Assembly (NCBI RefSeq): GCF_022662575.1
Contig: NZ_JALBFU010000001.1
Location: 692,381-756,380 of the forward strand
Direction of reading: 5' to 3'
DNA length: 64,000 nt
DNA from: Luteimonas aquatica
Lineage (GTDB): Bacteria > Pseudomonadota > Gammaproteobacteria > Xanthomonadales > Xanthomonadaceae
Shown: positions 1 through 8,671 of the stretch, one piece after another
Numbering within the stretch: the first letter of the stretch is position 1
Layout: each line of letters begins with the position of its first letter
Notes under the pieces: model-generated
What the model was told of the DNA's origin: nothing
Seen by the model: the letters and a program-made list of their open reading frames with translations, nothing else
The model's database searches: none
Program-made: the position numbers and the translations under genes

Positions 1-1713
1 CAGCTGCAGGCGCTCGTTGGCGAGCGCGAGCCCGGTTTCGTTGTGCTTCTGGTCGGTGACGTCGACGATGACGCCGATGCAGCGCGCCGGCTCTCCCGCC
101 TCGTTGCGGAAGACCTGCGCCAGGCTGTGCACGTGGCGGATTTGGCCGTCGGCGCGGCGGATGCGGTAGACCGCGTCGGCGGGACATCCCTGCGTCGCCG
201 CGCGCGACCAGACCTCGTCCATGCGCGCGCGATCGTCCGGATGGATGGTGGACTGCCACAGTCCCACGCTGTCCTGGAACAGCGCCCAGTCGTTGTCGGC
301 GCCGCCGGCCTGGACGGCCGCCAGCTCCGCTTCCCGCCCGAAGATCTCGAAGACCTTGCGCGTGGCCAGGGTGCGGCCGCCCGGCAGCACCATGTCGTAG
401 GTGCCGATCCGCGCCGCCTCGGTGGCCAGCGTCAGCCGCTCGGAGGCGGCCGCCAGTTCCGCCTCGGTCCGCTTCTCCCCGCTCACGTCGATCAGCACGC
501 CGACATAGCGCGACGGCCGGCCCTCGGCGTCGAGATGGACGGTCGCCAGCTCGTGGACGTGGCGCACCTCGCCATCCGGCTGGCGGATGCGGTACTCGAT
601 GTTGCGCGGACAGCCGGTGGTGACCGAGGCGCGCCAGCTCGCGTGCATGCGCGCGTAGTCCTCCGGGTGCACGGCCGCCAGCCAGCGCGCGTCGGAATAC
701 TGGAACAGGCCCCAGTCCTCGCCGATCCCCGGAACGCCGGCTTCCCGCGCCTCCAGCGGCGCCAGCGCGAAGATCTCGAAGACCTTCGGCGAGGCCAGCG
801 TGTAGCCCGGCGCGCCGGCGCTGGGCAGCTGCACGTCGAAGATGCCGATCCGCCCGGCGTCGGCGGCCAGCTTCAGGCGCTGGTTGGCCGACGACAGGTC
901 GATCTGCGCCTGCTTCAGCGCGGTGACGTCGGCGGTGATGCCGGCCACGTGCATCGGCGTGCCGTCGGCCGCGCGCCGGATGACCTTGCCGCGCGTATGC
1001 AGCCAGCGCCAGTCGCCGTCCTTGTGCTGCCAGCGGGCGGTGTGCTCGTAGTCGGCGATCTCGCCGCAGCGGATCCGCCGCGCGATCTCGTCGGCCTCCG
1101 CGCGATCGTCGGGATGCAGCAGTTGCGTCCAGTCCTGCAGGCCCTCGCCCACGTCGCAGGCGTCGTAGCCGAGCAGCGTGCGCCGCTCTGGATAGTTCCA
1201 GACCTGGTTGCTGAGCGGATTCCAGTCCCAGGCATTGAGCTCCCCCGCCTCCACCGCCAGGCTCAGGTACTGCTCCTTCGCCGCCAGCGCCGCCTCGGCC
1301 TCCTGCTTGGCGCCGATGTCCACCACCTGCACGACGTAGCACTCGGGATGTCCGCTCCTGCGCTCGCGCAGTACCGCGACGCTGCCGTAGCCCCACAGCG
1401 CGCTGCCGTCCTTGCGGATGTACTTGCGCGCGACCCGATAGCGATCCTCGCCGCCGGCGCGCAGCCGCGCCAGCACGGCATCGAGGTCGATGGCCTGGTC
1501 GGGATGGACGACATCGTGCAGGCCGAGGCCGATGCACTCCTCGGCGCTATAGCCGAACAGTTCGCGGAATGCAGCGTTGGCGTACAGGCCGCGTCCGTCG
1601 AGATCGACCACGATGGTGCCGACCGCCGACTCCTCGACGATCCGGGCGAAATCCGGCGCAGCGGCCAGATCGACGCCGTGGGCAATGTGTTGCGGATTCG
1701 CCTTGACGTTCAT
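1..1713 (-). CDS. Multi-PAS domain signalling protein, N-terminal 571 residues (gene runs off the left edge)
   Basis: The minus-strand frame is open from an ATG at 1713 to the window edge with no stop. The translation holds four consecutive PAS/PAC units, at roughly residues 15-130, 140-265, 275-420 and 425-565. Units 2 to 4 carry the PAS_3-type signature (HPDD or HPED followed by R/K-x-x-DG), for example LLHPDDRAEADE and TIHPDDRARMDE. No signal peptide or membrane segment is visible, so sensing is probably cytoplasmic. The output domain (histidine kinase, GGDEF/EAL or other) lies outside the window and cannot be named. GGAG about 8 bases upstream supports the ATG. The third and fourth units are very similar (each has a KVFEIF motif), which suggests internal duplication. 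The gene is divergent from the LacI gene at 1936. Confidence 0.85.
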   Translation of the reverse strand, partial: MNVKANPQHIAHGVDLAAAPDFARIVEESAVGTIVVDLDGRGLYANAAFRELFGYSAEECIGLGLHDVVHPDQAIDLDAVLARLRAGGEDRYRVARKYIRKDGSALWGYGSVAVLRERRSGHPECYVVQVVDIGAKQEAEAALAAKEQYLSLAVEAGELNAWDWNPLSNQVWNYPERRTLLGYDACDVGEGLQDWTQLLHPDDRAEADEIARRIRCGEIADYEHTARWQHKDGDWRWLHTRGKVIRRAADGTPMHVAGITADVTALKQAQIDLSSANQRLKLAADAGRIGIFDVQLPSAGAPGYTLASPKVFEIFALAPLEAREAGVPGIGEDWGLFQYSDARWLAAVHPEDYARMHASWRASVTTGCPRNIEYRIRQPDGEVRHVHELATVHLDAEGRPSRYVGVLIDVSGEKRTEAELAAASERLTLATEAARIGTYDMVLPGGRTLATRKVFEIFGREAELAAVQAGGADNDWALFQDSVGLWQSTIHPDDRARMDEVWSRAATQGCPADAVYRIRRADGQIRHVHSLAQVFRNEAGEPARCIGVIVDVTDQKHNETGLALANERLQL

Positions 1714-1935
1714 CCAGCTCCAGCGTGACGACAATCGCGGCCGTTTCTTGACGACGCACCCGAACCACCGGGCGAATATACGCTTTCGCCGCGCATTTGC
1801 GCGTATGCGCCGATCCGCCGCCGCGATGTGACGCAGTGCCCGATTCATCCCTGGCCGGCATCCGTTTGGGTAGCATCGGCGCACGGGCTCCGCGCCGCAG
1901 CGGAGAGGACAGACGGATCTCCAAGGCTGGTATCG

Positions 1936-2949
1936 ATGACACCGACGCGCAAATCCCCGCGACATGCCCAGCCCGCCGCCGGCCCGACCATGGCCGACCT
2001 CGCGCGCCTGGCCGGCGTCTCGGCGATCACCGTGTCCCGCGCCCTGGCCGGCAGCCCGCTGGTGAACCCGGAGACCGCGACCCGCATCAAGGCCATCGCC
2101 GAGGCGCAGGGCTATACCTTCAACGTCAGCGCCCGCAACCTGCGCCTGCGCAGCAACCGCACGGTAGCGGTCATCGTCGAGATGAAACCCTCGCCCGACC
2201 GGCGCATGTCCGACCCCTACCCGCTGGACCTGCTGGGCGGCATCTCGCAGGAACTCGCCTCGGCCGGCTACTGCGTGCTGCTGTCCACCCGCGCCGGCGG
2301 CGATGTCGCTGCCGTGCGCGGCGCCGACGCGGTGATCCTGCTCGGCCAGGGCGCGCACGAGGACGCCGTGGCGGCGGTGGCGCGCTGGCGCCTGCCGATG
2401 GTGGTATGGGGCGCGCCGCTGCCGGGCGCCGCCCAGGTCACCGTCGGCAGCGACAACCGCCGCGGCGGCGCGCTGGCGGCCGAGCGCTTCCTGGCGCTGG
2501 GACGGCATCGCATCGGCTTCCTGGGCGATACCGCCCACGCCGAGGTGGCCGCACGCCTGGCCGGCTTCGAGGCGGTGCTGTCCGCCCACGGACTCAAGGC
2601 GGCGCACGCCAAGCCGGCGGCGTTCACCGTCGCCGCCGGCGCCAAGGCCAGCCATGCCCTGCTCGAGCGCCATCCGCAGGCCGACGCCCTGTTCGCGGCC
2701 AGCGACCTGCTGGCCATCGGCGCCGTGCGTGCCCTGACCGAGCGCGGCCGCCGCGTCCCCGAGGACGTCTCGGTGATCGGCTACGACGACACTCCGCTGG
2801 CCGCGACCTACGTCCCGGCCCTGTCCTCGGTGCACCAGAACCTGCACGAGGGCGGCGTGCTGCTGGCGCGCAAGGCGCTGGCCCTGGTCGAGGGCCGCGA
2901 AGTCGCGTCCGAGACCCTGCCGACCAACCTAGTGGTCCGCGCCACCTGA
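1936..2949 (+). CDS. LacI-family transcriptional regulator (first of two)
   Basis: This is a 337-residue LacI/GalR-type repressor. The N-terminal helix-turn-helix (MADLARLAGVSAITVSRAL, residues 19-37) is followed by the hinge region and a type-1 periplasmic-binding-protein-like effector domain (about residues 70-335, with VIGYDDTPLA near the end). The ATG at 1936 fits the family's usual N-terminal length and has AAGG upstream; an in-frame start at 1828 would add 36 residues without family support. It lies directly upstream of the GH65/pgmB/TonB-receptor genes on the same strand and is probably their local regulator. Its recognition helix (AITVSRAL) differs from that of the second LacI protein at 32168-33175 (VATVSRAL), so a different operator is expected. 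The effector sugar is unknown; an alpha-glucoside is inferred from the neighbours. Confidence 0.9.
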   Translation: MTPTRKSPRHAQPAAGPTMADLARLAGVSAITVSRALAGSPLVNPETATRIKAIAEAQGYTFNVSARNLRLRSNRTVAVIVEMKPSPDRRMSDPYPLDLLGGISQELASAGYCVLLSTRAGGDVAAVRGADAVILLGQGAHEDAVAAVARWRLPMVVWGAPLPGAAQVTVGSDNRRGGALAAERFLALGRHRIGFLGDTAHAEVAARLAGFEAVLSAHGLKAAHAKPAAFTVAAGAKASHALLERHPQADALFAASDLLAIGAVRALTERGRRVPEDVSVIGYDDTPLAATYVPALSSVHQNLHEGGVLLARKALALVEGREVASETLPTNLVVRAT

Positions 2950-2990
2950 GCCGGGCCTTGCACGGCTCCGCCCGTTCGGCCGCGGTACCT

Positions 2991-3004
2991 TGACATCGAT
3001 AACA
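2991..3004. promoter_or_regulatory. Putative LacI-type operator upstream of the GH65 gene
   Basis: TGACATCGATAACA, flanked to give TTG...CAA, is an imperfect palindrome centred on CG, as LacI-family operators are. It lies between the LacI stop codon (2949) and the GH65 start (3083). It departs from the general TGNAANCGNTNNCA pattern at one position. Assignment to the adjacent LacI regulator is inferred from position. Confidence 0.4.
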
Positions 3005-3028
3005 ATGCCCCTCTAGCGTGCGCGCCAG

Positions 3029-3051
3029 GCGGTCGGCGCTTCGCCGACCGC
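3029..3051. repeat. Perfect hairpin in the leader of the GH65 gene
   Basis: A 10-bp stem (GCGGTCGGCG / CGCCGACCGC) with a CTT loop lies 31 bases upstream of the GH65 start codon. It has no T-tract, so it is not a typical terminator. It may be a 5' leader structure or a dispersed hairpin. Function unknown. Confidence 0.5.
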
Positions 3052-3082
3052 AGCAAGCCAACGCCATGACGACGGGGATTGG

Positions 3083-5464
3083 GTGAACGCAAGACCAGCA
3101 GACCCGGCGCACGGCCGGCAGCGCCAGGAGGACCAGGACCGGTTCGCGGCCGAGGCCGCCTGGTCCCTGCGCCAGACCCGTTTCGACCCCGGCGGGCGCG
3201 CCCGCGACGAATCGCTCTTCGCCCTGGCCAACGGCTCGCTCGGCGTGCGCGGCAATTTCGAGGAGTCGGTCAGCCCCAGCGACGGCTGCTTCCTGGCCGG
3301 CGTCTACGAGCGCCATCCCATCGAGTTCCACGAGCGCCTGCCCGGCTTCGCCCGCAACACCGACACCCGCGTCCCCGTCGCCGACGGCAAGCACATCGCC
3401 CTGCTGCTCGACGGCGAGCCCCTGGACACGGCCGCATGCGAATGGCTCGAGTTCGAGCGCACGCTCGACCTGCGCGAGGGCCGCCTGCGCCGCCGCACGC
3501 GCCTGCGCACGCCGCAGGGTGCGACGCTGCAGATCGACAGCGAACGCCTGGTCGCGCTCGACGCCGACGTGCTCGGCATCCGCTACCGCGTCAGTTCGAT
3601 CGACTACACCGGCACGCTCACGCTCGCCTCCACCATCCGCACCGGCCAGCGCCCGGCGCGCCAGGGCGACGATCCGCGCATCGGCGTGGTCGGCAGCCAC
3701 CGTCTCGACACGCTGGCGGTGGCCGCCGACGCCCGCGTCGCCAGCCTGGCGCAGCGCACCCGTCGCAGCTGCATCTCGCTGTGCTGCGCGCAGGCGCATC
3801 GCGCAGGCGACGACGGCCTGCGCTTCCTCGAGGCCGAGGCCGAGGAGCACCGCGTCGTGCAGCGCTTCCGCGCCGAGCTGCGTCCCGGCCAGGGAGTGAC
3901 GCTGGAGAAGTTCGTCGCCTACGCCCACGGCGAGGAAGGCGCAGGCGATGCCATGGCGCCGGCCGCCGAGGCCATCGCCCTGGCGCTGCGCGCCGCCGAG
4001 GACGGCTACGCCGCGCTCTCCGCGGCGCAGTCGGCGCGGTTGTCGGCGTTCTGGCGCGACGCCGACATCGAGGTGGCCGCCGATCCGCGCACCGAACTGT
4101 CGCTGCGCTTCAACCTGTTCCACCTGCTGCAGTCGGCCGGCCGCGACGCGCGCAACGGCACCGCCGCCAAGGGGCTGACCGGCGAGGGCTACGAGGGCCA
4201 CTGCTTCTGGGACACCGAGGTGTTCGTGCTGCCGGTGATGCTGTACACCGCGCCGGAGATCGCGCGCGCCATGCTCGGCTACCGCTACCGCAGGCTTGAC
4301 GCCGCGCGCGCCAACGCCCGCGAGATGAACCACCCGCGCGGCGCGCTCTATCCCTGGCGCACCATCGCCGGCGCCGAATGCTCCGCGCACTATCCCAGCG
4401 GTTCGGCCGCCTACCACATCAACGCCGACATCGCCTACGCGATCGGCCTGTACCTGGACGCCACCGGCGATACCGGCTTCCTCCTCGAGGGCGGCGCCGA
4501 GATGCTGTTCGAGACCGCGCGCATCTGGCCGCAGGCCGGGCATTTCGATCCGCTGCGCGGCGGCGCGTTCGGCATCCACGACGTCACCGGGCCGGACGAA
4601 TACACCGCCCTGGTCGACAACAACTTCTACACCAATCGTATGGCGCAGCGGCACCTGCTGCGCGCGGTGGCGGTGTGGGAGGCGCTGTCCGCCGCGCACC
4701 CCGAGGCGCTGCGCGAGCTGGCCGAACGGCTGTCGCTGACGCGCGACGAGATCGAACTCTGGCGCCGCGCCGCCGAGGCGATGCAGCTGCCGGCCGACGA
4801 GCGGCTCGGCATCTTCGCCCAGGACGACACCTTCCTGCACAAGCCGCGCTGGGACCTCACCGACCACAGCCACGACCGGCCGCTGCTGCTCGACTTCCAT
4901 CCCCTCACCCTCTACCGCCACCAGGTCTGCAAGCAGGCCGACGTGGTGATGGCGCTATGCCTGGCCGGCGACGGCTTCGACGCCGCGCGCAAGCGCCGCA
5001 GCTTCGACTACTACGAAGCGATCACCACGCACGACTCGACCCTGTCGCCGGCCATCCACGGCATCGTCGCCAGCGAACTCGGGCTGCGCGAGAAGGCCCT
5101 GCACTACTTCACCGAGGCGCTGCGCGTGGACCTCGACGACCTGCACGGCAACACCGACCACGGCGTGCACATGGCGGCGATGGCCGGCAGCTGGCTCGGC
5201 GTGGCCTGGGGCTTCGCCGGACTGCGCGTGGTCGAGGGCGGGCTTCGCTTCGCCCCGACGCTGCCGCAGGGCTGGCAGGGCTACCGCTTCGGCCTGCACT
5301 GGCGCGGACGGCGCCTGCGCGTGCACGTGTCGCGCGAGGGCGTGCGCTATCGGCTGAGCGGCGGCGAAGCGCTGCGCATCGGCCACGGCGACGGCGAGCT
5401 CGTGCTGCGGCCCGACACCGACGTTTCCGCCGCGCTGCACGTCCCCGGAACGGGCGGCGCATGA
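3083..5464 (+). CDS. Glycoside hydrolase family 65 protein (maltose/kojibiose/trehalose-type phosphorylase)
   Basis: This 793-residue protein has the GH65 layout: N-terminal beta-sandwich (about 1-270), linker, (alpha/alpha)6 barrel (about 330-700) and a C-terminal beta domain. Family landmarks are EGHCFWDTEVFVLP and GPDEYTALVDNNFYTN; Glu506 of GPDEY is the expected general acid. GH65 enzymes usually split alpha-glucosides by inverting phosphorolysis, giving beta-glucose-1-phosphate plus glucose. The next gene, a beta-phosphoglucomutase overlapping by 4 bases, handles exactly that product. The substrate (maltose, trehalose, kojibiose or nigerose) cannot be read from the sequence. There is no signal peptide, so it acts in the cytoplasm. 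The start is GTG with GGGGA 5-9 bases upstream. Confidence 0.9.
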   Translation: MNARPADPAHGRQRQEDQDRFAAEAAWSLRQTRFDPGGRARDESLFALANGSLGVRGNFEESVSPSDGCFLAGVYERHPIEFHERLPGFARNTDTRVPVADGKHIALLLDGEPLDTAACEWLEFERTLDLREGRLRRRTRLRTPQGATLQIDSERLVALDADVLGIRYRVSSIDYTGTLTLASTIRTGQRPARQGDDPRIGVVGSHRLDTLAVAADARVASLAQRTRRSCISLCCAQAHRAGDDGLRFLEAEAEEHRVVQRFRAELRPGQGVTLEKFVAYAHGEEGAGDAMAPAAEAIALALRAAEDGYAALSAAQSARLSAFWRDADIEVAADPRTELSLRFNLFHLLQSAGRDARNGTAAKGLTGEGYEGHCFWDTEVFVLPVMLYTAPEIARAMLGYRYRRLDAARANAREMNHPRGALYPWRTIAGAECSAHYPSGSAAYHINADIAYAIGLYLDATGDTGFLLEGGAEMLFETARIWPQAGHFDPLRGGAFGIHDVTGPDEYTALVDNNFYTNRMAQRHLLRAVAVWEALSAAHPEALRELAERLSLTRDEIELWRRAAEAMQLPADERLGIFAQDDTFLHKPRWDLTDHSHDRPLLLDFHPLTLYRHQVCKQADVVMALCLAGDGFDAARKRRSFDYYEAITTHDSTLSPAIHGIVASELGLREKALHYFTEALRVDLDDLHGNTDHGVHMAAMAGSWLGVAWGFAGLRVVEGGLRFAPTLPQGWQGYRFGLHWRGRRLRVHVSREGVRYRLSGGEALRIGHGDGELVLRPDTDVSAALHVPGTGGA

Positions 5465-6129
5465 GCGGCCCCGTCTTCCCGCGCCCCTGCCGCGCGCTGA
5501 TCTTCGATCTCGACGGCGTGCTCACCGACACCGCGCACCTGCACTACCGCGCCTGGAAGCGCCTGGCCGACGAGATCGGCGTGCCGTTCGACGAGCGCGT
5601 CAACCTGCGGCTGAAGGGCGTGGACCGCGCCACCTCGCTGGAGATCATCCTCGAGCGCGCCACGCGCGGCTACGGCGACGCGGAGAAGCATGCGCTGGCC
5701 GAGCGCAAGAACGGCTACTACCGCGACGCGATCGCCGGCTTCGGCAGGGACGACCTGTTCCCGGGCGTGCCGGCCCTGCTGCATGCGGCGCGCGAAGCCG
5801 GACTGCGCACCGCCCTGGCCTCGGCCAGCCGCAACGCTCCCGCCCTGCTCCAGCGCCTGGGCATCGCCGGCGATTTCGACGCCGTCGCCGACCCGGCCAA
5901 GGCACGCCCCAAACCCGATCCCGGCCTGTTCCTGGCGGCCGCGGCGGCGCTTGGCGTCGCGCCCGGCGACTGCATCGGCATCGAGGACGCGGCCGCCGGC
6001 ATCCATGCCATCAAGGCCGCCGGCATGGCCGCGATCGGCATCGGCGATCCGGCCGACCTCGCCGAGGCGGACGCCGTGCTGCCGGCGATCGGCGCGCTGC
6101 GCCTGGAGGATTTCGTTTCCAAGACATGA
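5461..6129 (+). CDS. pgmB: Beta-phosphoglucomutase (HAD superfamily)
   Basis: This 222-residue HAD-family enzyme converts beta-glucose-1-phosphate to glucose-6-phosphate. Visible motifs are the nucleophile motif IFDLDGVLTDT (Asp16 and Asp18), a substrate-contact region HLHYRAWKRLADE, motif II in ASASRNAP, the motif III lysine in KARPKPDP and the acidic motif IEDAAAGIHA. The ATG overlaps the GH65 stop codon (ATGA), indicating translational coupling. With the upstream phosphorylase it feeds glucose-6-phosphate into the Entner-Doudoroff genes 5 kb downstream. Confidence 0.95.
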   Translation: MSGPVFPRPCRALIFDLDGVLTDTAHLHYRAWKRLADEIGVPFDERVNLRLKGVDRATSLEIILERATRGYGDAEKHALAERKNGYYRDAIAGFGRDDLFPGVPALLHAAREAGLRTALASASRNAPALLQRLGIAGDFDAVADPAKARPKPDPGLFLAAAAALGVAPGDCIGIEDAAAGIHAIKAAGMAAIGIGDPADLAEADAVLPAIGALRLEDFVSKT

Positions 6130-6190
6130 CGCGGCGGACAAGACCGCGAAGCCATCACCACAACATCGTCAACTCCGTGGAGGGAGCAAC

Positions 6191-8611
6191 ATGAGACACG
6201 TCAACACCGTTCGCTACGCGTTGTCCGTCGCCATCGCCGCCGCGCTGCTGCCGACGGCGGCGGCCGCGCAATCGGCGCCCGAACCGGCAGACGCGCCGCC
6301 TGCGCAGCAGCCCGCCACGCAGGCGCAGGCGCAGGACCAGGCCACCACCCTCGACACCATCGTGGTCAGCGGCACCGCGCAGTTCAAGGGACTGCGCAAG
6401 CGCGACACCAGCTTCTCCATCACCACCGCCACCCCCGAACAGATCCGCGAGGCGGTGCCGCAGAGCACCGCCGACCTGCTCAAGATCGTGCCCGGCGTGT
6501 GGGCCGAGTCGACCGGCGGCGGCACCGGCGCCAACATCTTCGTGCGCGGCATGCCCTCCGAGGGCGACGCGCCGTTCGTGACGGTGCAGCTGGACGGCTC
6601 GCCGCTGTTCCCGCCGCCGACGCTGTCGTTCCTGGAGAACTCCACGCTGTTCCGCACCGACGACACCGTCGAGCGCCTGGAAGTGCTGCGCGGCGGCTCC
6701 AGCCCGATCTTCTCCAACGGCCAGCCCGGCGCCACCGTCAACTTCATCCAGAAGCGCGGCCAGGACGACCCCGAGGGCAGCGTGCGCGTGACCCTGGGCA
6801 GCGACAACCTGCGCCGGCTCGACGTCTTCACCGGCGGCAAGCTCGGCGAAGGCTGGTACGCCAGCTTCGGCGGCTTCTACCGCATCACCGACGGCGTGCG
6901 CGACCCGCAGTTCCCGGCCGACAACGGCGGCCAGTTCAGCGCCACGCTGAGCCGGCGCTGGGACGGCGGCGAGCTGAACTTCTACGCGCGCCACACCGAC
7001 GACAACAACGCCTTCTACACCGCGATCCCGCTGCTCTCGCGCAACAACGGCAAGAGCCTGTCCAGCTTCCCCGGGCTGGACGCGCAGTCGGGCACGCTGC
7101 TGAGCCGGGACTTCCGCCACGTCAGCCTGCCGGTCGGGCCCGACGGCGAGGTCGTCAAGCGCGACCTGGCCGACGGGCGCGGCATCAACATCGACGTCTT
7201 CGGCGGCTCGCTGGACTGGACGGTGGGCGACTGGACCATCAGCGACCACTTCAACCTGATGGGCGGCGACGCGCCGACCAATGCCCTGTTCACCGGCCCG
7301 AGCCCGATGTCGATCTCCGACTACATCGCCTCCTTCGGCAGCACCGGCACCGCGACCTACACCAACGGCGGCGGCGCGGTCGACCCGAACCAGCAGGTGC
7401 TCACCGCCGGCTGGTGGGTGGTGGACAAGAAGCTGAACTCCTTCACCAACGACCTGCGCTTCAGCCGCGGCCTGTTCGAGGGCAACACGCTCACCTTCGG
7501 CGTGTACTACGCCAAGTACTCCTCCAAGGACACCTGGTACCTGGGCAACGACATGCTGCTCACCGCGCAGAACCATGCCCGCCGCATCGACGTGGTGCTC
7601 GACGACGGCCGCCGCGTGAGCAAAGACGGCTTCGTCGGCGGCCCGTTCTTCGCGCTGCGCGCCAACTACGACGGCGAGAACACCGCGTTCTTCGTCGCCG
7701 ACGAGTGGCAGCTCAGCGACCGGCTGCGCCTGGATCTGGGCCTGCGCTACGAGCGGCAGGAGGTCGACGGCATCGTGCACAAGACCGAATCGCGGGACCT
7801 GGACGGCGATCCGAGCACGCTCTACGACAACAACGTCTCGGTCTCCGTCGCCGACTTCAACCGCATCGATCAGGACGACGACCACGTCTCCTGGACGGCG
7901 GGCCTGAACTTCAAGCTCGACGACAACAACAGCCTGTTCGCGCGCGTGAACTCCGGCTTCAAGTTCCCCGGCTTCGACAACCTGCGCGACGGCCAGACCA
8001 AGACCCAGGAGGTCGACCAGTACGAGCTGGGGCTGAAATCCGGTTCCCCGCTCTACGACCTGTACCTGACCGCGTTCTACAACAAGTTCAAGAACTCGCC
8101 GTTCCAGGCCTTCGTCGGCGGCAGCAACGTGCTGCGCATGGGCGATTCGCGCGCCTACGGCGTGGAGGTCGAGGGCGCGATCCGCCCGGTCGGCGGCCTG
8201 GAACTGGCGCTCACCGGCGTCTGGCTGGACGCGAAATACCGCAACTACGAGGACTTCACCGGCAACCGCGTGATGCGCCAGCCGCGCCAGCAGTTCCGTT
8301 TCACGCCGAGCTACTACTGGTCGCTGCCGTTCGGCGACCTGAAGGTGTTCGCCACCTACTCGCGCATCGGCGACCGCTACGCCGACCTGGCCAATGCGCA
8401 GCTGCTGCCCTCCTACGAGACGGTGGACCTGGGCGCCAGCCTGCATTACGGCGACCACTGGGAATTCACCGCCAGCGGCAGCAACGTCACCGACGAGCTC
8501 GGCCTGACCGAGGGCAACGTGCGCGTGGAAGGCGGCGGCACCGGCGGCGTGTTCCTCGGCCGGCCGATCGCCGGGCGCTCGTATCAGATGTCGGCGGCCT
8601 ACCGCTGGTAA
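6191..8611 (+). CDS. TonB-dependent outer-membrane receptor (sugar locus)
   Basis: An 806-residue TonB-dependent receptor. It has a signal peptide (cleavage near AAAAQS, residue 27), a Pro/Gln/Ala-rich linker, a TonB-box-like DTIVVSG, a plug domain (about 65-180, with VPGVWAE and the typical LEVLRGGSSPIF) and a 22-strand barrel ending in the aromatic C-terminus YQMSAAYRW. GGAGG lies 7 bases before the ATG. It is 61 bases downstream of pgmB and probably cotranscribed with it. It should carry the oligosaccharide used by the GH65/pgmB pair across the outer membrane. The substrate is inferred from context; TonB receptors for siderophores share this fold, but no iron genes are nearby. Confidence 0.92.
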   Translation: MRHVNTVRYALSVAIAAALLPTAAAAQSAPEPADAPPAQQPATQAQAQDQATTLDTIVVSGTAQFKGLRKRDTSFSITTATPEQIREAVPQSTADLLKIVPGVWAESTGGGTGANIFVRGMPSEGDAPFVTVQLDGSPLFPPPTLSFLENSTLFRTDDTVERLEVLRGGSSPIFSNGQPGATVNFIQKRGQDDPEGSVRVTLGSDNLRRLDVFTGGKLGEGWYASFGGFYRITDGVRDPQFPADNGGQFSATLSRRWDGGELNFYARHTDDNNAFYTAIPLLSRNNGKSLSSFPGLDAQSGTLLSRDFRHVSLPVGPDGEVVKRDLADGRGINIDVFGGSLDWTVGDWTISDHFNLMGGDAPTNALFTGPSPMSISDYIASFGSTGTATYTNGGGAVDPNQQVLTAGWWVVDKKLNSFTNDLRFSRGLFEGNTLTFGVYYAKYSSKDTWYLGNDMLLTAQNHARRIDVVLDDGRRVSKDGFVGGPFFALRANYDGENTAFFVADEWQLSDRLRLDLGLRYERQEVDGIVHKTESRDLDGDPSTLYDNNVSVSVADFNRIDQDDDHVSWTAGLNFKLDDNNSLFARVNSGFKFPGFDNLRDGQTKTQEVDQYELGLKSGSPLYDLYLTAFYNKFKNSPFQAFVGGSNVLRMGDSRAYGVEVEGAIRPVGGLELALTGVWLDAKYRNYEDFTGNRVMRQPRQQFRFTPSYYWSLPFGDLKVFATYSRIGDRYADLANAQLLPSYETVDLGASLHYGDHWEFTASGSNVTDELGLTEGNVRVEGGGTGGVFLGRPIAGRSYQMSAAYRW

Positions 8612-8629
8612 GCGACGTCGCGCCCCTCT

Positions 8630-8642
8630 CCCGCCTCGCGGG
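8630..8642. repeat. Short G+C hairpin between convergent genes
   Basis: CCCGC-CTC-GCGGG lies between the receptor (ends 8611) and the convergent ATPase gene (ends 8672), embedded in a CCCTCTCCC...GGGCGGGG tract. No T-run follows on either strand. It could act as a weak bidirectional terminator or be a dispersed hairpin. Confidence 0.3.
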
Positions 8643-8671
8643 CGGGGGGCCGCGCCGGCCGGAGTCCGCCG

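Noticed and set aside
43..1728. 561-codon plus-strand open frame opposite the PAS gene
   Set aside because: It is antisense to a frame with four recognisable PAS domains; its own translation is low-complexity (Val/Arg/Ala/Gly) with no family features. High G+C DNA produces long open antisense frames.
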